DNA of 64,000 nt from Brevibacterium ihuae (GCF_900184225.1 NZ_FXWZ01000003.1:1801684-1865683), one strand, 5' to 3'; shown: positions 34,954 through 44,661, numbered from the stretch's first letter. Program-made: numbers and translations. The notes: generated by a model from the letters alone, not told the origin.

Positions 34954-36392
34954 GGGTCTTCTCAGATGACGGTGTAGGTCGGCCGGGCGCGTCGGTCCGC
35001 AGATAGACGTCGAGGTCTCCCGACGACGGAGGTTCCTACGCCATCCATCCGAAAGACCTCGACGTGTCCGACGCTACCCCGCCGGCCGGCTTCGGCCGCC
35101 CTGACCTGACCGCCTTCGCTCGACTCGACGGCCTCGGTCTGAGCGTGACCGGACAACGACTTGAACCGGATCGTGCGGTCCTCGCGTGCCGCGTGGTGGA
35201 ACCAGATCAGTGGTGCCGACGGTGCGGCAGCGAAGGCGCTGCTCGTGACACCGTGATCCGGCGGTTGGCCCACGAGCCGCTGGGCTGGCGACCGACCGTG
35301 CTGGAAGTTGTAGTGCGCCGCTACCGCTGTGCCGACTGCGGACACGTGTGGCGCCAAGACACCAGCACCGCGGCGGAGCCACGTGCGAAGCTCTCGCGCA
35401 CCGGGCTGCGGTGGGCGCTGGAAGGGATCGTGGTCGCACACCTCACCGTCGCCCGTGTCGCCGAGGGACTCGGGGTCGCGTGGGACACCGCCAACAACGC
35501 GGTCCTGGCTGAAGGCAAGCGGCTGCTGATCAACGACCCTATGCGGTTTGAGGGCGTGAAGGTCATTGGCGTCGATGAGCACGTCTGGCGCCACACCAGG
35601 CGTGGCGACAAGTACGTCACCGTGATCATCGACCTCACCCCGGTCCGCGATGGCGCCGGCCCAGCAAGGCTGCTGGACATGGTCGAGGGCCGGTCGAAGG
35701 CGGCGTTCAAGACCTGGCTCGCCGACCGCGACGACGCCTTCCGTGACGCGGTCGAGGTGGTCGCGATGGACGGCTTCACCGGGTTCAAGACCGCCGCTGC
35801 AGAGGAGATCCCGGACGCGGTCACGGTGATGGATCCCTTCCACGTCGTGCGCCTGGCCGGTGACGCCCTCGACAGGTGCCGGCGCCGGGTCCAACTCGCG
35901 ATCCACGGGCACCGTGGGTTCAGGGACGACCCGCTCTACAAGTCGCGGCGCACGCTGCACACCGGCGCGGACCTGCTCACCGACACGCAGAGCGACAGGC
36001 TACGCGCGCTGTTCGTTGATGACGCTCACGTCGAGGTCGAGGCGACCTGGGGTGTTTACCAGCGCATGATCGCCGCCTATCGCCACGAGGACCGGCAACG
36101 TGGCCGCGAGCTCATGGAGAAGCTGATCACCGACCTCAGCGCCGGCGTCCCCAAGGTGCTCACCGAGCTCACCACCCTGGGCCGGACCCTGGAGAAGCGA
36201 GCCGCTGACGTGCTCGCCTACTTCGAACGACCCGGCACCAGCAACGGGCCGACCGAGGCGCTCAACGGACGGCTCGAACACCTGCGTGGCTCCGCACTCG
36301 GGTTCCGCAACCTGACCAACTACATCGCCCGAAGCCTGCTCGAGACCGGCGGCTTCAGACCCCAACTCCTACACCCCCGATTGGGATGAGCC
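34954..36392 (+). mobile_element. ISL3-family insertion sequence, intact (1439 bp)
   Basis: The left terminal repeat (34954-34978) and right terminal repeat (36368-36392) share the GGNTC...GGTGTAGG pattern over about 25 bp. The transposase gene fills the interior and is unbroken. There is no duplication directly at 34954, because the left outer end of the mobile unit is the remnant at 32038. Confidence 0.88.
35064..36389 (+). CDS. ISL3-family transposase
   Basis: Encodes 441 residues, normal for the family. An N-terminal zinc-finger-like domain has cysteines 51, 54, 89 and 92 (CRRCG ... CADCG). A DDE-type catalytic core follows: first Asp in VIGVDEHVWRH, second in AMDGFTGFK, the VTVMDPFHVVRLAGDALD block, and Glu in GPTEALNGRLEHLRG. 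The start GTG 35064 lies shortly inside the left terminal repeat. It appears intact and could mobilise the whole composite unit, since the remnant keeps a similar left end. Confidence 0.93.
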   Translation: MSDATPPAGFGRPDLTAFARLDGLGLSVTGQRLEPDRAVLACRVVEPDQWCRRCGSEGAARDTVIRRLAHEPLGWRPTVLEVVVRRYRCADCGHVWRQDTSTAAEPRAKLSRTGLRWALEGIVVAHLTVARVAEGLGVAWDTANNAVLAEGKRLLINDPMRFEGVKVIGVDEHVWRHTRRGDKYVTVIIDLTPVRDGAGPARLLDMVEGRSKAAFKTWLADRDDAFRDAVEVVAMDGFTGFKTAAAEEIPDAVTVMDPFHVVRLAGDALDRCRRRVQLAIHGHRGFRDDPLYKSRRTLHTGADLLTDTQSDRLRALFVDDAHVEVEATWGVYQRMIAAYRHEDRQRGRELMEKLITDLSAGVPKVLTELTTLGRTLEKRAADVLAYFERPGTSNGPTEALNGRLEHLRGSALGFRNLTNYIARSLLETGGFRPQLLHPRLG

Positions 36393-36400
36393 GCGAAACC
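36393..36400. repeat. 8-bp target duplication, right of composite transposon
   Basis: GCGAAACC, identical to 32030-32037. Confidence 0.88.
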
Positions 36401-36450
36401 TCAGCGCGGCAGCGAGACGTCAGTGCCGCAGCGAAACGTCAGCGCGGCAG
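36394..36450. repeat. 19-bp tandem repeat, three copies (fourth at 32012-32030)
   Basis: Units CGAAACCTCAGCGCGGCAG, CGAGACGTCAGTGCCGCAG and CGAAACGTCAGCGCGGCAG lie head to tail. The last overlaps the stop codon of the YbdK-type gene. The transposon inserted between the first and second units of a four-unit array. Confidence 0.85.
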
Positions 36451-37566
36451 GCCGCCGGTGAACTCCTCGCAGAGCTGCCGGGCCACGGCCCGGAGGTCCC
36501 CGGTGCGCTCGTGCTCGGCGACCTGGCGCTGGTAGCTTGCGCCGACCTCGGCGAAGCGGAGCATGTCCTGGAGCTCGGAGGCGCACTCGAGTCGCTCGGC
36601 GACCGGTGCGAGCCGCTCGACCTCTTCCGCGATGACGGTGGTGACGACGCGCTCCCGTGCCTCGGCGTTCTCGATGATGATCGCCTCCATGCCGTACCGC
36701 GCGGCCCGCCACTTGTTCTCGACGTGGAACCAGTCGGGCATGGTCGGCAGGGTCTCCCCGCGATCGAGGCGGTCGGAGAAGTCGTCGACGAGGCACTGGA
36801 CGAAGGCGGTCACCGCGCACACCTCGTCGAGGGTGGGCATGCCGTCGCACACCCGGACCTCGATCGTGCCCCAGCCGGGGGAGGGGCGGATGTCCCAGCG
36901 GATCTCGTTGAGGTGGTCGATGACGCCGGTGGTGAGCATGTCGGCGACGTAGCGCTCGTAGTCCGTCCAGGAGTCGAACTGGTACGGCAGCCCGGCGGTC
37001 GGCAGCTGCTGGAACAGCATCGCCCGGTTCGAGGCGTAGGCGGTGTTCTCACCGGCCCAGAACGGGGACGAGGCGCTCACCGCCTGGAGGTGGGGGACGT
37101 AGCCGAGGAGCGCGCCCATGATCGGCAGCACCTTGTCGCGGTCGTCGATGCCGACATGCGTGTGGACGCCGAAGATCAGCATGTGCCGGCCCCACCACTG
37201 GGTGCGGTTGATGAGCTCGGCGTAGCGCTCCTTGTCGGTGACCTGCTGGTCGGCCCAGCGGGAGAACGGGTGGGTGCCGGCGCTGAGGAGGGAGATGCCG
37301 AGGTCGTCGGTGATCGCGCGGAGATCGTCCACCGCGCTGCCGAGGTCGCCGCGGATCCCGCCGACCGTCCGGTGCACGCCGGACACGACCTCGACGGTGT
37401 TCGTCAGCATCTCGCCGACGACGCGGTTCTCGAGCCCGGGATCCGCCGCCACCGCGTCGAGGACCTCGCTCGCTCGGGGGACCAGATCGAGGGTCTCGGA
37501 ATCGACGAGGGCGAGCTCCCATTCCACCCCCAGGGTGGAGCGGTCGGAGCGAGCGAAATCAACCAT
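36439..37566 (-). CDS. YbdK-type carboxylate-amine ligase (glutamate-cysteine ligase 2 family)
   Basis: Encodes 375 residues of the GCS2 family: LGVEWELALVDSETLDLVPRAS, VVGEMLTNTVEVVSGVH, WWGRHMLIFGVHTHVGI, RPSPGWGTIEVRVCDGMPTLDEV and the ENKWRAARYGMEA block are characteristic. YbdK-type proteins have weak gamma-glutamylcysteine ligase activity in vitro; the true substrate in actinobacteria is uncertain, and EgtA or MshC-like roles are not implied. The start is ATG 37566. The stop codon lies inside the last unit of the 19-bp tandem repeat, next to the composite transposon. Confidence 0.9.
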   Translation of the reverse strand: MVDFARSDRSTLGVEWELALVDSETLDLVPRASEVLDAVAADPGLENRVVGEMLTNTVEVVSGVHRTVGGIRGDLGSAVDDLRAITDDLGISLLSAGTHPFSRWADQQVTDKERYAELINRTQWWGRHMLIFGVHTHVGIDDRDKVLPIMGALLGYVPHLQAVSASSPFWAGENTAYASNRAMLFQQLPTAGLPYQFDSWTDYERYVADMLTTGVIDHLNEIRWDIRPSPGWGTIEVRVCDGMPTLDEVCAVTAFVQCLVDDFSDRLDRGETLPTMPDWFHVENKWRAARYGMEAIIIENAEARERVVTTVIAEEVERLAPVAERLECASELQDMLRFAEVGASYQRQVAEHERTGDLRAVARQLCEEFTGGLPR

Positions 37567-37761
37567 GGCGTCATCCTATGACAGCCCCCGCCCCGCCCGG
37601 CGCGCCGCTGTCACCGGGGGTCGCACGGGCCGATGTCCGCGTCCGAGCGCACGGCTGCGGAGTCGTCGACCGGCCTTCCCGCGGGCGGCGACGGACGCCG
37701 ATCAGCGTCGGCGAACGGATGTTCACCGGCGCCGGACATGCGGGGTCGCTACCATGGCCGA

Positions 37762-39354
37762 ATGCGCATGCCCGTCCTCGCCGCCGCCGCGGTGCTCGCC
37801 CTCTCCGGCTGCACGATGAGCGGACCCGTCGGCACCTCGGACGGACCCGCCGGATCGAGCTCGGCCACCGCTCCGACCCCGGGGGAGGACGCACCCGAAC
37901 GGATCGCCCCGGTGTCCGACTTCCGCCCGGAGGCCGCCGAGGTGGTCGCCGGGATGGACGACCAGGCGCTCGCCGGCGCCGTGGTCATCGGGTCCTACGA
38001 GGGCACCGACGTCGCCGCAGGCGTCCGGATGGTCGAGGACAGCGCGCTCGCCGGGGCGATCGTCATGGCCTACAACCTGCCGGAGAACCCCACCCCCGAG
38101 GACGTCCGCACCGTCACCGGAGCACTCGCCGACGCGAGCGCGGACCGCTCGTGGCCGGTGTTCCTCGGCGTCGATCAGGAGGGCGGGCCGGTCTCCCGGC
38201 TCGGCACCGCCGCTCTCGACATGCCCCCGCTCATGGTCCACGGCGCCGCCGACGACCCGGAGATCACCACCGGGGCGATCCAGGCCCAGGGCGTCGACCT
38301 CCGCGACCTCGGGTTCACCGCCGACTTCGCACCCTCCGCCGACGTCACGATCGGCGCCCGCGATGCCGCGATCAACGTGCGGTCCGCCGGCGACGATCCG
38401 GACCTCGTCTCCCGCACCGTGACGGCGGCGATCTCCGGGTACACCGATGCGGGCATCCTCTCCTCGGCCAAGCACTTCCCCGGCCACGGATCCCTCACCG
38501 ACGACTCCCACGACACCCTGCCGGTCTCCGACCGCTCCGTCGACGAGATGGCCGACCGGGACATCGCACCGTTCCGCGCCGCGGTCGACGCCGGGGTCCC
38601 GATGGTGATGATGGGCCACATCGGGCTGCCCGGCGCGGAGGACACCCCGGCCACGCTCAACCCCCACGCGTACTCCGAGCTGCGCGAGGTCCTCGGCCAC
38701 GACGGCGTCGTCGTCACCGATGCGATGAACATGGGTGCCGTGCCCTCCGACGGGGCGGGCGGCGAGTCCGTCGCGGCGATCGCCGCCGGCGCCGACCTCG
38801 TCCTCCTCCCGCCCGACGCCGAGACCTCGGCGGACGCCCTGCGCTCCGCGCTCGACTCCGGGGAGCTCGACCGGGAGCGGCTCGTCGAGGCGGCGGAGCG
38901 GGTGGTGGCGATGCAGCTGTGGCAGGAGCACGCCTCCGAGCTCGCGGTCACCGTCGACGACCCCGCCGAGAGGGTCGATGCGCTCGCCGACGCCGCCCTC
39001 ACCGTGGTCGCCGGGGAGTGCCGGATCGCCGAACCGGTGGATGCGGTCGCGGTGGTCGGCGGCGACCGGGCGGCGATCTCGGACTTCACCGCGATCGCCG
39101 AGGAGAACGGCCTCGCCATCGATGCCGGTGCCGACACCACCGTGGCGCTGAGCGAGAGCGCGGCCGCCGATGTCGTCTACGGCACGCAGGGTCCGTGGCG
39201 CCTCACCGGCAGCGCCGCGGCGACGGTGCTCGCCGGCTACGACGACTACGCGGCCGGACTCGGTGCGCTCGCCCGCTACCTCACCGGGGAGATCGCCGCC
39301 GGGGGCTCACTGCCCGTCGAGCTCGACGGGGTGGACGCTCCGGACTGCGGCTGA
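37762..39354 (+). CDS. Glycoside hydrolase family 3 lipoprotein (NagZ-like)
   Basis: Encodes 530 residues. A lipoprotein signal ends in LALSGC with lipidated Cys17, so the enzyme is anchored outside the membrane. The GH3 barrel shows FLGVDQEGGPVSRL, the NagZ-type motif KHFPGHGSLTDDSHDT (from Lys237) containing the Asp-His dyad, and nucleophile Asp320 in VVVTDAMNMGAV. That pattern indicates a beta-N-acetylhexosaminidase acting on cell-wall amino sugars. The C-terminal part (about 400-530) is an extra domain. An alternative ATG at 37738 would add eight residues ahead of the signal. The gene diverges from the YbdK-type gene with about 195 bp between. Confidence 0.87.
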   Translation: MRMPVLAAAAVLALSGCTMSGPVGTSDGPAGSSSATAPTPGEDAPERIAPVSDFRPEAAEVVAGMDDQALAGAVVIGSYEGTDVAAGVRMVEDSALAGAIVMAYNLPENPTPEDVRTVTGALADASADRSWPVFLGVDQEGGPVSRLGTAALDMPPLMVHGAADDPEITTGAIQAQGVDLRDLGFTADFAPSADVTIGARDAAINVRSAGDDPDLVSRTVTAAISGYTDAGILSSAKHFPGHGSLTDDSHDTLPVSDRSVDEMADRDIAPFRAAVDAGVPMVMMGHIGLPGAEDTPATLNPHAYSELREVLGHDGVVVTDAMNMGAVPSDGAGGESVAAIAAGADLVLLPPDAETSADALRSALDSGELDRERLVEAAERVVAMQLWQEHASELAVTVDDPAERVDALADAALTVVAGECRIAEPVDAVAVVGGDRAAISDFTAIAEENGLAIDAGADTTVALSESAAADVVYGTQGPWRLTGSAAATVLAGYDDYAAGLGALARYLTGEIAAGGSLPVELDGVDAPDCG

Positions 39355-39431
39355 GACCGGGCGGACCGGGGATCGCTCTCCGGACCGCTGCCGGTGCCCG
39401 CGGATGCGGCGGATTCCGCCCGCGCCGGGTG

Positions 39432-40322
39432 TCAGCCCTCGGTGCCGGTGGCCACGGGGCGGTCGGGGTCGTTCGACCAGCCCGACCAGCTCGCCGGGTA
39501 CAGCGCGGCCTCGGCGCCGATCATCGAGAGCACGAAGGCGTCGTGGCACGCGGTCACACCGGATCCGCAGTACACGCCGACCTCGGTGCCCTCGCCGTCC
39601 TCGGCGTCGCCGCGCCCGCCCTCGCCCGTCGGCACGCCGAGTGCGCCGTACCGCGCGCGGAGCTCGTCGTCGGAGAGGAAGCGCCCGGAGTCGTCGGTGT
39701 TGTCGGTGGCCGGGGCGTTGAGCGCACCGGGGATGTGGCCGGCCCGCGGGTCGAGAGGCTCGGTCTCGCCGCGGTAGCGCTCGGGGGCGCGGGCATCGAG
39801 GACGAGGCCGGTGCGCGCCCGTTCGGCCACCGCGTCCGCGTCGAGCACCGGGAGCGAGCCGGGAGCGATGTCGAAGGCGCTCTCCGTGGGCGCGGGGGGC
39901 TCCTCGGTGCTCAGCGACTCGCCCGCGGCGGTCCACGCACCGAGCCCGCCGTCGAGCAGGCGCACATTGCCCACGCCCGCCCAGCGGAGCAGCCACCACG
40001 CGCGGGCCGCGCCGAGGCCGGCGTTGTCGTCGTAGACCACGACGGGGGTGCCGGCGTCGATTCCCCAGCGGCGCACCGTCTGCTCGAACTGCGCGGGACT
40101 CGGCAGCGGGTGGCGCCCGGCGGTCGGGTCCGCGGCGCCGTGGTCGGCGAGCTCCTCGTCGAGGGAGACGTAGTGCGCTCCCGGCAGGTGGCCGGCCGCG
40201 TAGTCCTCGCGACCGTCGGGCTGCCCCAGCGTCCAGCGGACGTCGAGGAGCACCGGCGGTGCCGCGCTCATGAGCTCCTCGGCGAGTCGGTCGGCGGTGA
40301 TGAGGTGGTCTTCGCGGGCCAC
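39432..40322 (-). CDS. sseA: Thiosulfate/3-mercaptopyruvate sulfurtransferase (tandem rhodanese)
   Basis: Encodes 296 residues with two rhodanese domains. The N-terminal one (about 8-135; VLLDVRWTLGQPDGREDYAAGHLPGA) lacks the catalytic Cys. The C-terminal one (about 160-285) carries Cys252 in CGSGVTA, a loop of the tandem-rhodanese type. The protein transfers sulfane sulfur to cyanide or thiols. A low-complexity Gly/Glu insert (about 233-245) precedes the active loop. It converges on the GH3 gene and is followed upstream by the methyltransferase gene on the same strand, 115 bp away. Confidence 0.9.
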   Translation of the reverse strand: MAREDHLITADRLAEELMSAAPPVLLDVRWTLGQPDGREDYAAGHLPGAHYVSLDEELADHGAADPTAGRHPLPSPAQFEQTVRRWGIDAGTPVVVYDDNAGLGAARAWWLLRWAGVGNVRLLDGGLGAWTAAGESLSTEEPPAPTESAFDIAPGSLPVLDADAVAERARTGLVLDARAPERYRGETEPLDPRAGHIPGALNAPATDNTDDSGRFLSDDELRARYGALGVPTGEGGRGDAEDGEGTEVGVYCGSGVTACHDAFVLSMIGAEAALYPASWSGWSNDPDRPVATGTEG

Positions 40323-40437
40323 GGCGGTCTCCTCGGTTCAGGGTGTCCGGCGGGTGACGTCGGCTGGTCCCTGCCAGCATCCCGCAGACCGCAGAGGTGC
40401 GCAACGGGTCTCCTCCGGCGACCGCCGGAAACCGGCC

Positions 40438-41697
40438 TCAGCCGAGGTCGACCGGCTCGGTGAGGAGGACGACGTGGTTCTCGCCGAGCCGGGTGAACAC
40501 GAGCGTGGCCTTGTCCCCTGCGGGCAGCTTGAGCCGGCGGCGCACCTGATCGGGCACGATGTCGGCTCCGCGCTTCTTGATGACGACCTGTCCGATCCCG
40601 CGGGACACGAGAGCCCGCCGCAGCGGCTTGAGGCCGGCGGGCAGCACCTCGCGGATCCGGTAGCCCCGGACGAGCCGCGCCCCGGCACCGGTCGGCAGCG
40701 CGTCCCCGGTGAGATACGCGATTGGCTTCGAGATCCGGCGGACGGCGAGCGGCTCGCAGAGCGCCGTGACGAGACCCGCGCGGACGAGCGCGCCGTCGGG
40801 CTCGAAGAGGTACTCGCCGATCTCCCCGATCCCGTCCTCGTCCTCGGCGGGGACCTCCGACTCGTGGACCTCGACGGGACCTCGCGGGTCGAGCACGAGG
40901 GCATTGCGCCCGGCGCGCCCGATCGCGTCGCCGGCGTAGAGCGCCACCTCGACGACGTCTCCGCCGTGGGACACCCACTGGGCCTCCCAGCCCGCGGGGA
41001 CCAGGGCGTGATCGAGGGCCGGGCCGAGCTTGATGCCGGCCGCACGGACACCGGACGCGGCTTCGAACGCCCAGATGAGCGAGGGGGAGAAGGCCTCGGG
41101 GTCGGTGATCCTCCGGGTGCTGCCGTGGGCGTCCGCGGTGCCGCGGGCCCGGGAGGTGCCGGATCCGGCCCCGGGGAGCGCGCGCCGGGCGGGGTCGAGC
41201 CACAGCGCGTCGGTGCCGGCGAGGTCGTGGTCCTCGGCGCGCCCGTGCGTGACGGTGACCGTGTCGAAGTGGCGGAGGTTGAACGTCGCGAGCGCGGCGG
41301 TGACCTCGTCGGCCTCGACCGCGGCGATCGCCTCGAGGGAGCTGTCCATCCCGGCGAACGCCATGGTGTCCGCCCCCAGGCCGCACCCGAGGTCGGCGAG
41401 CGTGCGCGGCCGGGCGGCGAGCATCCGGCGGGCGTGTTGGGCGGCGACGGGCAGCCGGGTCGCCTGCGCGAGCCCGTCGCGGGTGAAGAGCATGTCGACG
41501 GCGAAGGGGCCGAACTTCGGCTCGGCCTCGATCCGCAGCGCCGCCTGGGCGAGGAGCGCGGCCGCCGCCTCCGGCTCGAGGCCCTCGGCGCGGAGCCGGG
41601 ATGCGAGGGCGAGCTCCTCGGCCGGCCGGTAGTCGATGTCGGCGAGGCGGGCGAACACCTCGGGTTCGAGCAGACGGGCGAGAGTGCGGGCATCCAT
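40438..41697 (-). CDS. Class I SAM-dependent methyltransferase with THUMP-like C-terminal domain
   Basis: Encodes 419 residues. The SAM-binding motif [15 protein letters not shown] is at about 100-114, and ALWLDPARR is at the position of motif IV. The C-terminal region ([49 protein letters not shown]) matches the THUMP-like domain found in this actinobacterial protein family. The domain combination suggests an RNA substrate, but none is known. An insertion at about 175-192 is low-complexity. It diverges from rsmA with 122 bp between the starts. Confidence 0.85.
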   Translation of the reverse strand: MDARTLARLLEPEVFARLADIDYRPAEELALASRLRAEGLEPEAAAALLAQAALRIEAEPKFGPFAVDMLFTRDGLAQATRLPVAAQHARRMLAARPRTLADLGCGLGADTMAFAGMDSSLEAIAAVEADEVTAALATFNLRHFDTVTVTHGRAEDHDLAGTDALWLDPARRALPGAGSGTSRARGTADAHGSTRRITDPEAFSPSLIWAFEAASGVRAAGIKLGPALDHALVPAGWEAQWVSHGGDVVEVALYAGDAIGRAGRNALVLDPRGPVEVHESEVPAEDEDGIGEIGEYLFEPDGALVRAGLVTALCEPLAVRRISKPIAYLTGDALPTGAGARLVRGYRIREVLPAGLKPLRRALVSRGIGQVVIKKRGADIVPDQVRRRLKLPAGDKATLVFTRLGENHVVLLTEPVDLG

Positions 41698-41819
41698 CCC
41701 CTCAGCCTAGAGGACCGCGACCGGCCTCCCGGGCGCGCACGGCGCCGCCCCGGTCGTACACCGCGCCGCCCTCCGGCGTCGCCCGCCCGGGCTCCGGCGG
41801 TTCGTCTAGGGTGGGTGGC

Positions 41820-42710
41820 GTGACCTCTTTGCTCAGCGCGCGCGACATCCGGTCGATGGCCGATGAGCTGCAGCTGCGTCCCACGAAGCAGCGCGGCCAG
41901 AACTTCGTCATCGACCCCAACACCGTGCGCATGATCGTGTCCGCGGCGGGGCTCCGCGAACCGTCCACGGTCGCCGAGGTGGGCCCGGGCCTCGGCTCGC
42001 TCACCCTCGGCCTGCTCGATGCCGGCCACCACGTCGTCGCCGTCGAGATCGACGAGCTGCTCGCCTCCCGATTGCCCCGGACGGTCGAGGAGCGCTGCGG
42101 TGCGGATGCCCGCTTCGACCTCGTCGTCGCCGACGCCCTGCAGGTGACCGAGCTGCCCGTGTCGCCGGAGCTCGGCCCGGCCTCGGCCCTCGTCGCGAAC
42201 CTCCCCTACAACGTCGCGGTGCCGGTGCTCCTCCACTTCCTCGAGACCTTCCCGGTGATCCGCACCGTGCTCGTCATGGTGCAGGCCGAGGTCGCCGACC
42301 GGCTCGCCGCGGAACCGGGCTCCCGGACCTACGGGGTGCCGAGCGTCAAGGCGCGCTGGTACGGCACGGTGAGCCGCGCGGGCTCGATCGGCACCCAGGT
42401 GTTCTGGCCGGCTCCGAACGTCGACTCCGGCCTCGTGCGGATCGAACGGCATCCGGAGCCCGCACCGGACGAGTCGACCGGGGACGCTCGGACGCGCGGC
42501 GGCGTGTCCCGCGAGGCGGTCTTCTCCGCGATCGACGCCGCGTTCGCGCAGCGGCGCAAGACCCTGCGGGCCGCGCTCGCCGGCTGGGCGGGCGGCGCGG
42601 TGCGCGCCGAGGAGATCCTCCGCGCCGCCGGGATCGACCCGCGCGCCCGCGGCGAGGTCCTCGACATCGACGACTACGTGGCCATCGCCGCGGCGAAGGA
42701 GGCCGCATGA
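41820..42710 (+). CDS. rsmA: 16S rRNA dimethyladenosine transferase
   Basis: Encodes 296 residues. RsmA (KsgA) dimethylates A1518 and A1519 of 16S rRNA late in 30S assembly. Motifs: [17 protein letters not shown] (about 20-36), SAM motif [10 protein letters not shown] (54-62), VAVEIDELL, and the catalytic NLPYN (127-131). The C-terminal domain includes [16 protein letters not shown] 41820 lies 7 bp after TAGGGT (41807-41812), again a leaderless arrangement with no Shine-Dalgarno. The stop overlaps ispE by ATGA, the common rsmA-ispE pair of actinobacteria. Confidence 0.95.
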   Translation: MTSLLSARDIRSMADELQLRPTKQRGQNFVIDPNTVRMIVSAAGLREPSTVAEVGPGLGSLTLGLLDAGHHVVAVEIDELLASRLPRTVEERCGADARFDLVVADALQVTELPVSPELGPASALVANLPYNVAVPVLLHFLETFPVIRTVLVMVQAEVADRLAAEPGSRTYGVPSVKARWYGTVSRAGSIGTQVFWPAPNVDSGLVRIERHPEPAPDESTGDARTRGGVSREAVFSAIDAAFAQRRKTLRAALAGWAGGAVRAEEILRAAGIDPRARGEVLDIDDYVAIAAAKEAA

Positions 42711-43705
42711 CCGGCTCCCCGTTCGGACCGGCCTCGCACCCCGAGACCCTCGACCCGGTGACCGCCCGCGCCTACGGCAAGATCAACGCCTTCCTCGCCG
42801 TCGGCCCGCTCCAGGACGACGGCTACCACGATCTCGTCACCGTGTTCCAGTCCCTCGACCTCGCCGAGACCGTCACCCTCGTCCCCGCCGAGGACTTCTC
42901 CGTCACCCTGAGCGGCCGCTACGCCGACACCACCGTGCCCCTCGACTCGTCGAACCTCGGCCTCGCCGCGGTCCTCGCCCTCGCGGAGGCGACCGGCACG
43001 ACGATCCCGGTCGAGGTCGCGATCGAGAAGAACGTGCCCGTGGCCGGCGGGATGGGTGGCGGCTCGGCCGACGCCGCGGCCGCGCTCGTCGCCTATGCGC
43101 ACCTCATCGGCTGCACCGACCGGGACCTCATCGCCGAGGTGGCGCGCGGGCTCGGCGCCGACGTCCCCTTCGCGCTGCGGGGCGGGACCGCCCTCGGCAC
43201 GGGCCGCGGCGACGAGCTCAGCCCGGTGCTCGGGCGGGGCGAGTTCCACTGGGTGCTCGCGACCTCGACCGGACGCCTGTCCACGCCCGAGGTCTACCGC
43301 CGCCTCGACGAGCTCCGCGCAGCGGGCTCATCGACTACCGGCGCCGACGCCGGCCCCGGTGCCGGTGCCGCCGAGGCCGGCCCGGCCGATCCCGCCGCGG
43401 TGCTCCGGGCACTCGGCACCGCGGATCCCGAGGCGCTCGCAGGCGCTCTCCACAACGACATGACCGACGCGGCGATCGATCTCCTCCCCGACATCGCCCA
43501 CGTCATGGACACCGGGATGCGGGCGGGCGCGCTGCGCGCCCTCGTGTCCGGATCCGGACCCACGGTGGGCTTCCTCGCCCGCGACCACACCCATGCGCTC
43601 GAGATCGCCGTCCTCCTCGAGGCGAGCCGCGGGGTGCGGCAGGTCGTGCGCACCACCGGTCCGGCAGGCGGGGCGCACCTCGTCCCGCCGCCCGCCGCCG
43701 CCTGA
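42707..43705 (+). CDS. ispE: 4-diphosphocytidyl-2-C-methyl-D-erythritol kinase
   Basis: Encodes 332 residues of the GHMP kinase family. IspE phosphorylates CDP-methylerythritol in the MEP pathway to isoprenoids. The substrate-binding segment [12 protein letters not shown] begins near residue 22. The ATP loop [16 protein letters not shown] is at 111-126, with [13 protein letters not shown] following and the C-terminal [19 protein letters not shown] Gly/Ala-rich insertion lies at about 206-228. The start overlaps the rsmA stop. Tandem 17-bp repeats follow the gene. Confidence 0.95.
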   Translation: MTGSPFGPASHPETLDPVTARAYGKINAFLAVGPLQDDGYHDLVTVFQSLDLAETVTLVPAEDFSVTLSGRYADTTVPLDSSNLGLAAVLALAEATGTTIPVEVAIEKNVPVAGGMGGGSADAAAALVAYAHLIGCTDRDLIAEVARGLGADVPFALRGGTALGTGRGDELSPVLGRGEFHWVLATSTGRLSTPEVYRRLDELRAAGSSTTGADAGPGAGAAEAGPADPAAVLRALGTADPEALAGALHNDMTDAAIDLLPDIAHVMDTGMRAGALRALVSGSGPTVGFLARDHTHALEIAVLLEASRGVRQVVRTTGPAGGAHLVPPPAAA

Positions 43706-44063
43706 GCGCACCCCGGCATCCGGAGAGCACAGGCTTTCGGCGAGCACCGGCACCCGACGAGCACCAACTTTCAGTGAGCACGGACTTTCAGCGAGCACCG
43801 GCACCCAGCCCGGGGTGCCCTGGGCATCGGGAGCGGGCGAGGGTATCGTGGGCTCCGGCGACGTCCACCGCCCAGCTCAGCTCGATCGCCCCCGGCCGGC
43901 GAGCACGGGGCGAAGGGGAGCAGATCCTCGGATGCGGTCGGCGCGACGACCCCGGGAAGCCACTCCGGAACGGCGCGGCGGGCGGAGACCATCGATGTGC
44001 AGTCATGCCGAAGGACCACGGATCCGCAGCTGGGGTGAGAGACGGACCCGGAGCGATCCCACC
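43706..44063. other. 358-bp gene-free spacer after ispE
   Basis: The first 100 bp hold the five-copy 17-bp tandem repeat (43725-43809). The rest, up to the DUF2087 gene, shows no gene, hairpin or clear promoter. Confidence 0.6.
43725..43809. repeat. 17-bp tandem repeat, five copies
   Basis: Five head-to-tail units start GAGCAC at 43725, 43742, 43759, 43776 and 43793. Two end-types alternate irregularly: GAGCACGGACTTTCAGC and GAGCACCGGCACCCAGC. The array begins 19 bp after the ispE stop. Confidence 0.9.
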
Positions 44064-44618
44064 ATGACCCGCGACAGCGATTTCAAGTCCCGTATCCGTG
44101 CCCGGATGGCCGAGACCGGGGAGAACTACACCCGCGCCCGGAGCAGACTCCTCGCCCAGACGCCTGCCGCGCAGCAGGCGGAGACGCACCCCGCGGCCGA
44201 GGCGTATCACCGCCCTTCCCCCGAACCGCACTCGGAGGCGTCCTCCGAGGTGCGCGCCGCCGCGCGGTTCCGGGACCGGACGCTGCGCGCCTTCACGCGC
44301 GAGGGGCGCGTGACGGCGATCCCCATGCGGCGCCGCCAGCGCGTCGTCGTCCTCCTCGAGATCATGCAGGCGTTCGACCCCGCGGAGAGCTACCGCGAGC
44401 CGGAGGTCAACTGCATCCTCCGCGCCGCCGTCCTCGACCCGGTCGCCGCCGACCACGCCACCCTGCGCCGCGAGCTCGTCGACTACGGGTACCTCGAGCG
44501 CCGCGACGGGATCTACCGGGTCAACCGGGTCGCCCCGGTCCGGTACGGCAGCGAGGCGCAGGAGACCTCTCACCTCGAGGACGCGTGGTTCGCAGCACTC
44601 GCCGCGACGGACCGGTGA
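44064..44618 (+). CDS. DUF2087-domain protein
   Basis: Encodes 184 residues. The N-terminus DSDFKSRIRARMAETGENYT, then ARSRLLAQ, resembles the short helix found in many actinobacterial proteins of this sort. From about residue 75 a DUF2087 domain follows: RAFTREGRVTAIPMRRRQRVVVLLEIM, YREPEVNCILRA, DHATLRRELVDYGYLERRDGIYRV. That domain looks like a small winged-helix and is often annotated as regulator-associated. The biochemical role is unknown. The longer open frame upstream runs through repeats and is not believed. The ABC-F gene follows by 43 bp. Confidence 0.8.
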   Translation: MTRDSDFKSRIRARMAETGENYTRARSRLLAQTPAAQQAETHPAAEAYHRPSPEPHSEASSEVRAAARFRDRTLRAFTREGRVTAIPMRRRQRVVVLLEIMQAFDPAESYREPEVNCILRAAVLDPVAADHATLRRELVDYGYLERRDGIYRVNRVAPVRYGSEAQETSHLEDAWFAALAATDR

Positions 44619-44661
44619 CCCGGACCCACTACACTTGACCCGCCCCCACCGAAGGAGTTCC

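Larger units (their letters stand above)
32038..36392. mobile_element. Composite ISL3 transposon (4355 bp) carrying a regulator, monooxygenase and GlcG-like gene
   Basis: The outer boundaries are the left terminal repeat of an ISL3 remnant and the right terminal repeat of an intact ISL3 element in the same orientation. The 8-bp repeat GCGAAACC lies directly outside both. If the element and one copy of the repeat are removed, four 19-bp tandem units (32012-32030 and 36394-36450) come together exactly in phase, which strongly supports insertion of the whole segment as a unit. Cargo: GlxA-type regulator, ABM monooxygenase, GlcG/HbpS protein, and about 600 bp of gene fragments. Confidence 0.88.

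Noticed and set aside
39355-39431. GGCGGATTCCGCC as terminator between the GH3 and sulfurtransferase genes
   Set aside because: The loop would be one base, too small for a hairpin; no better stem found.
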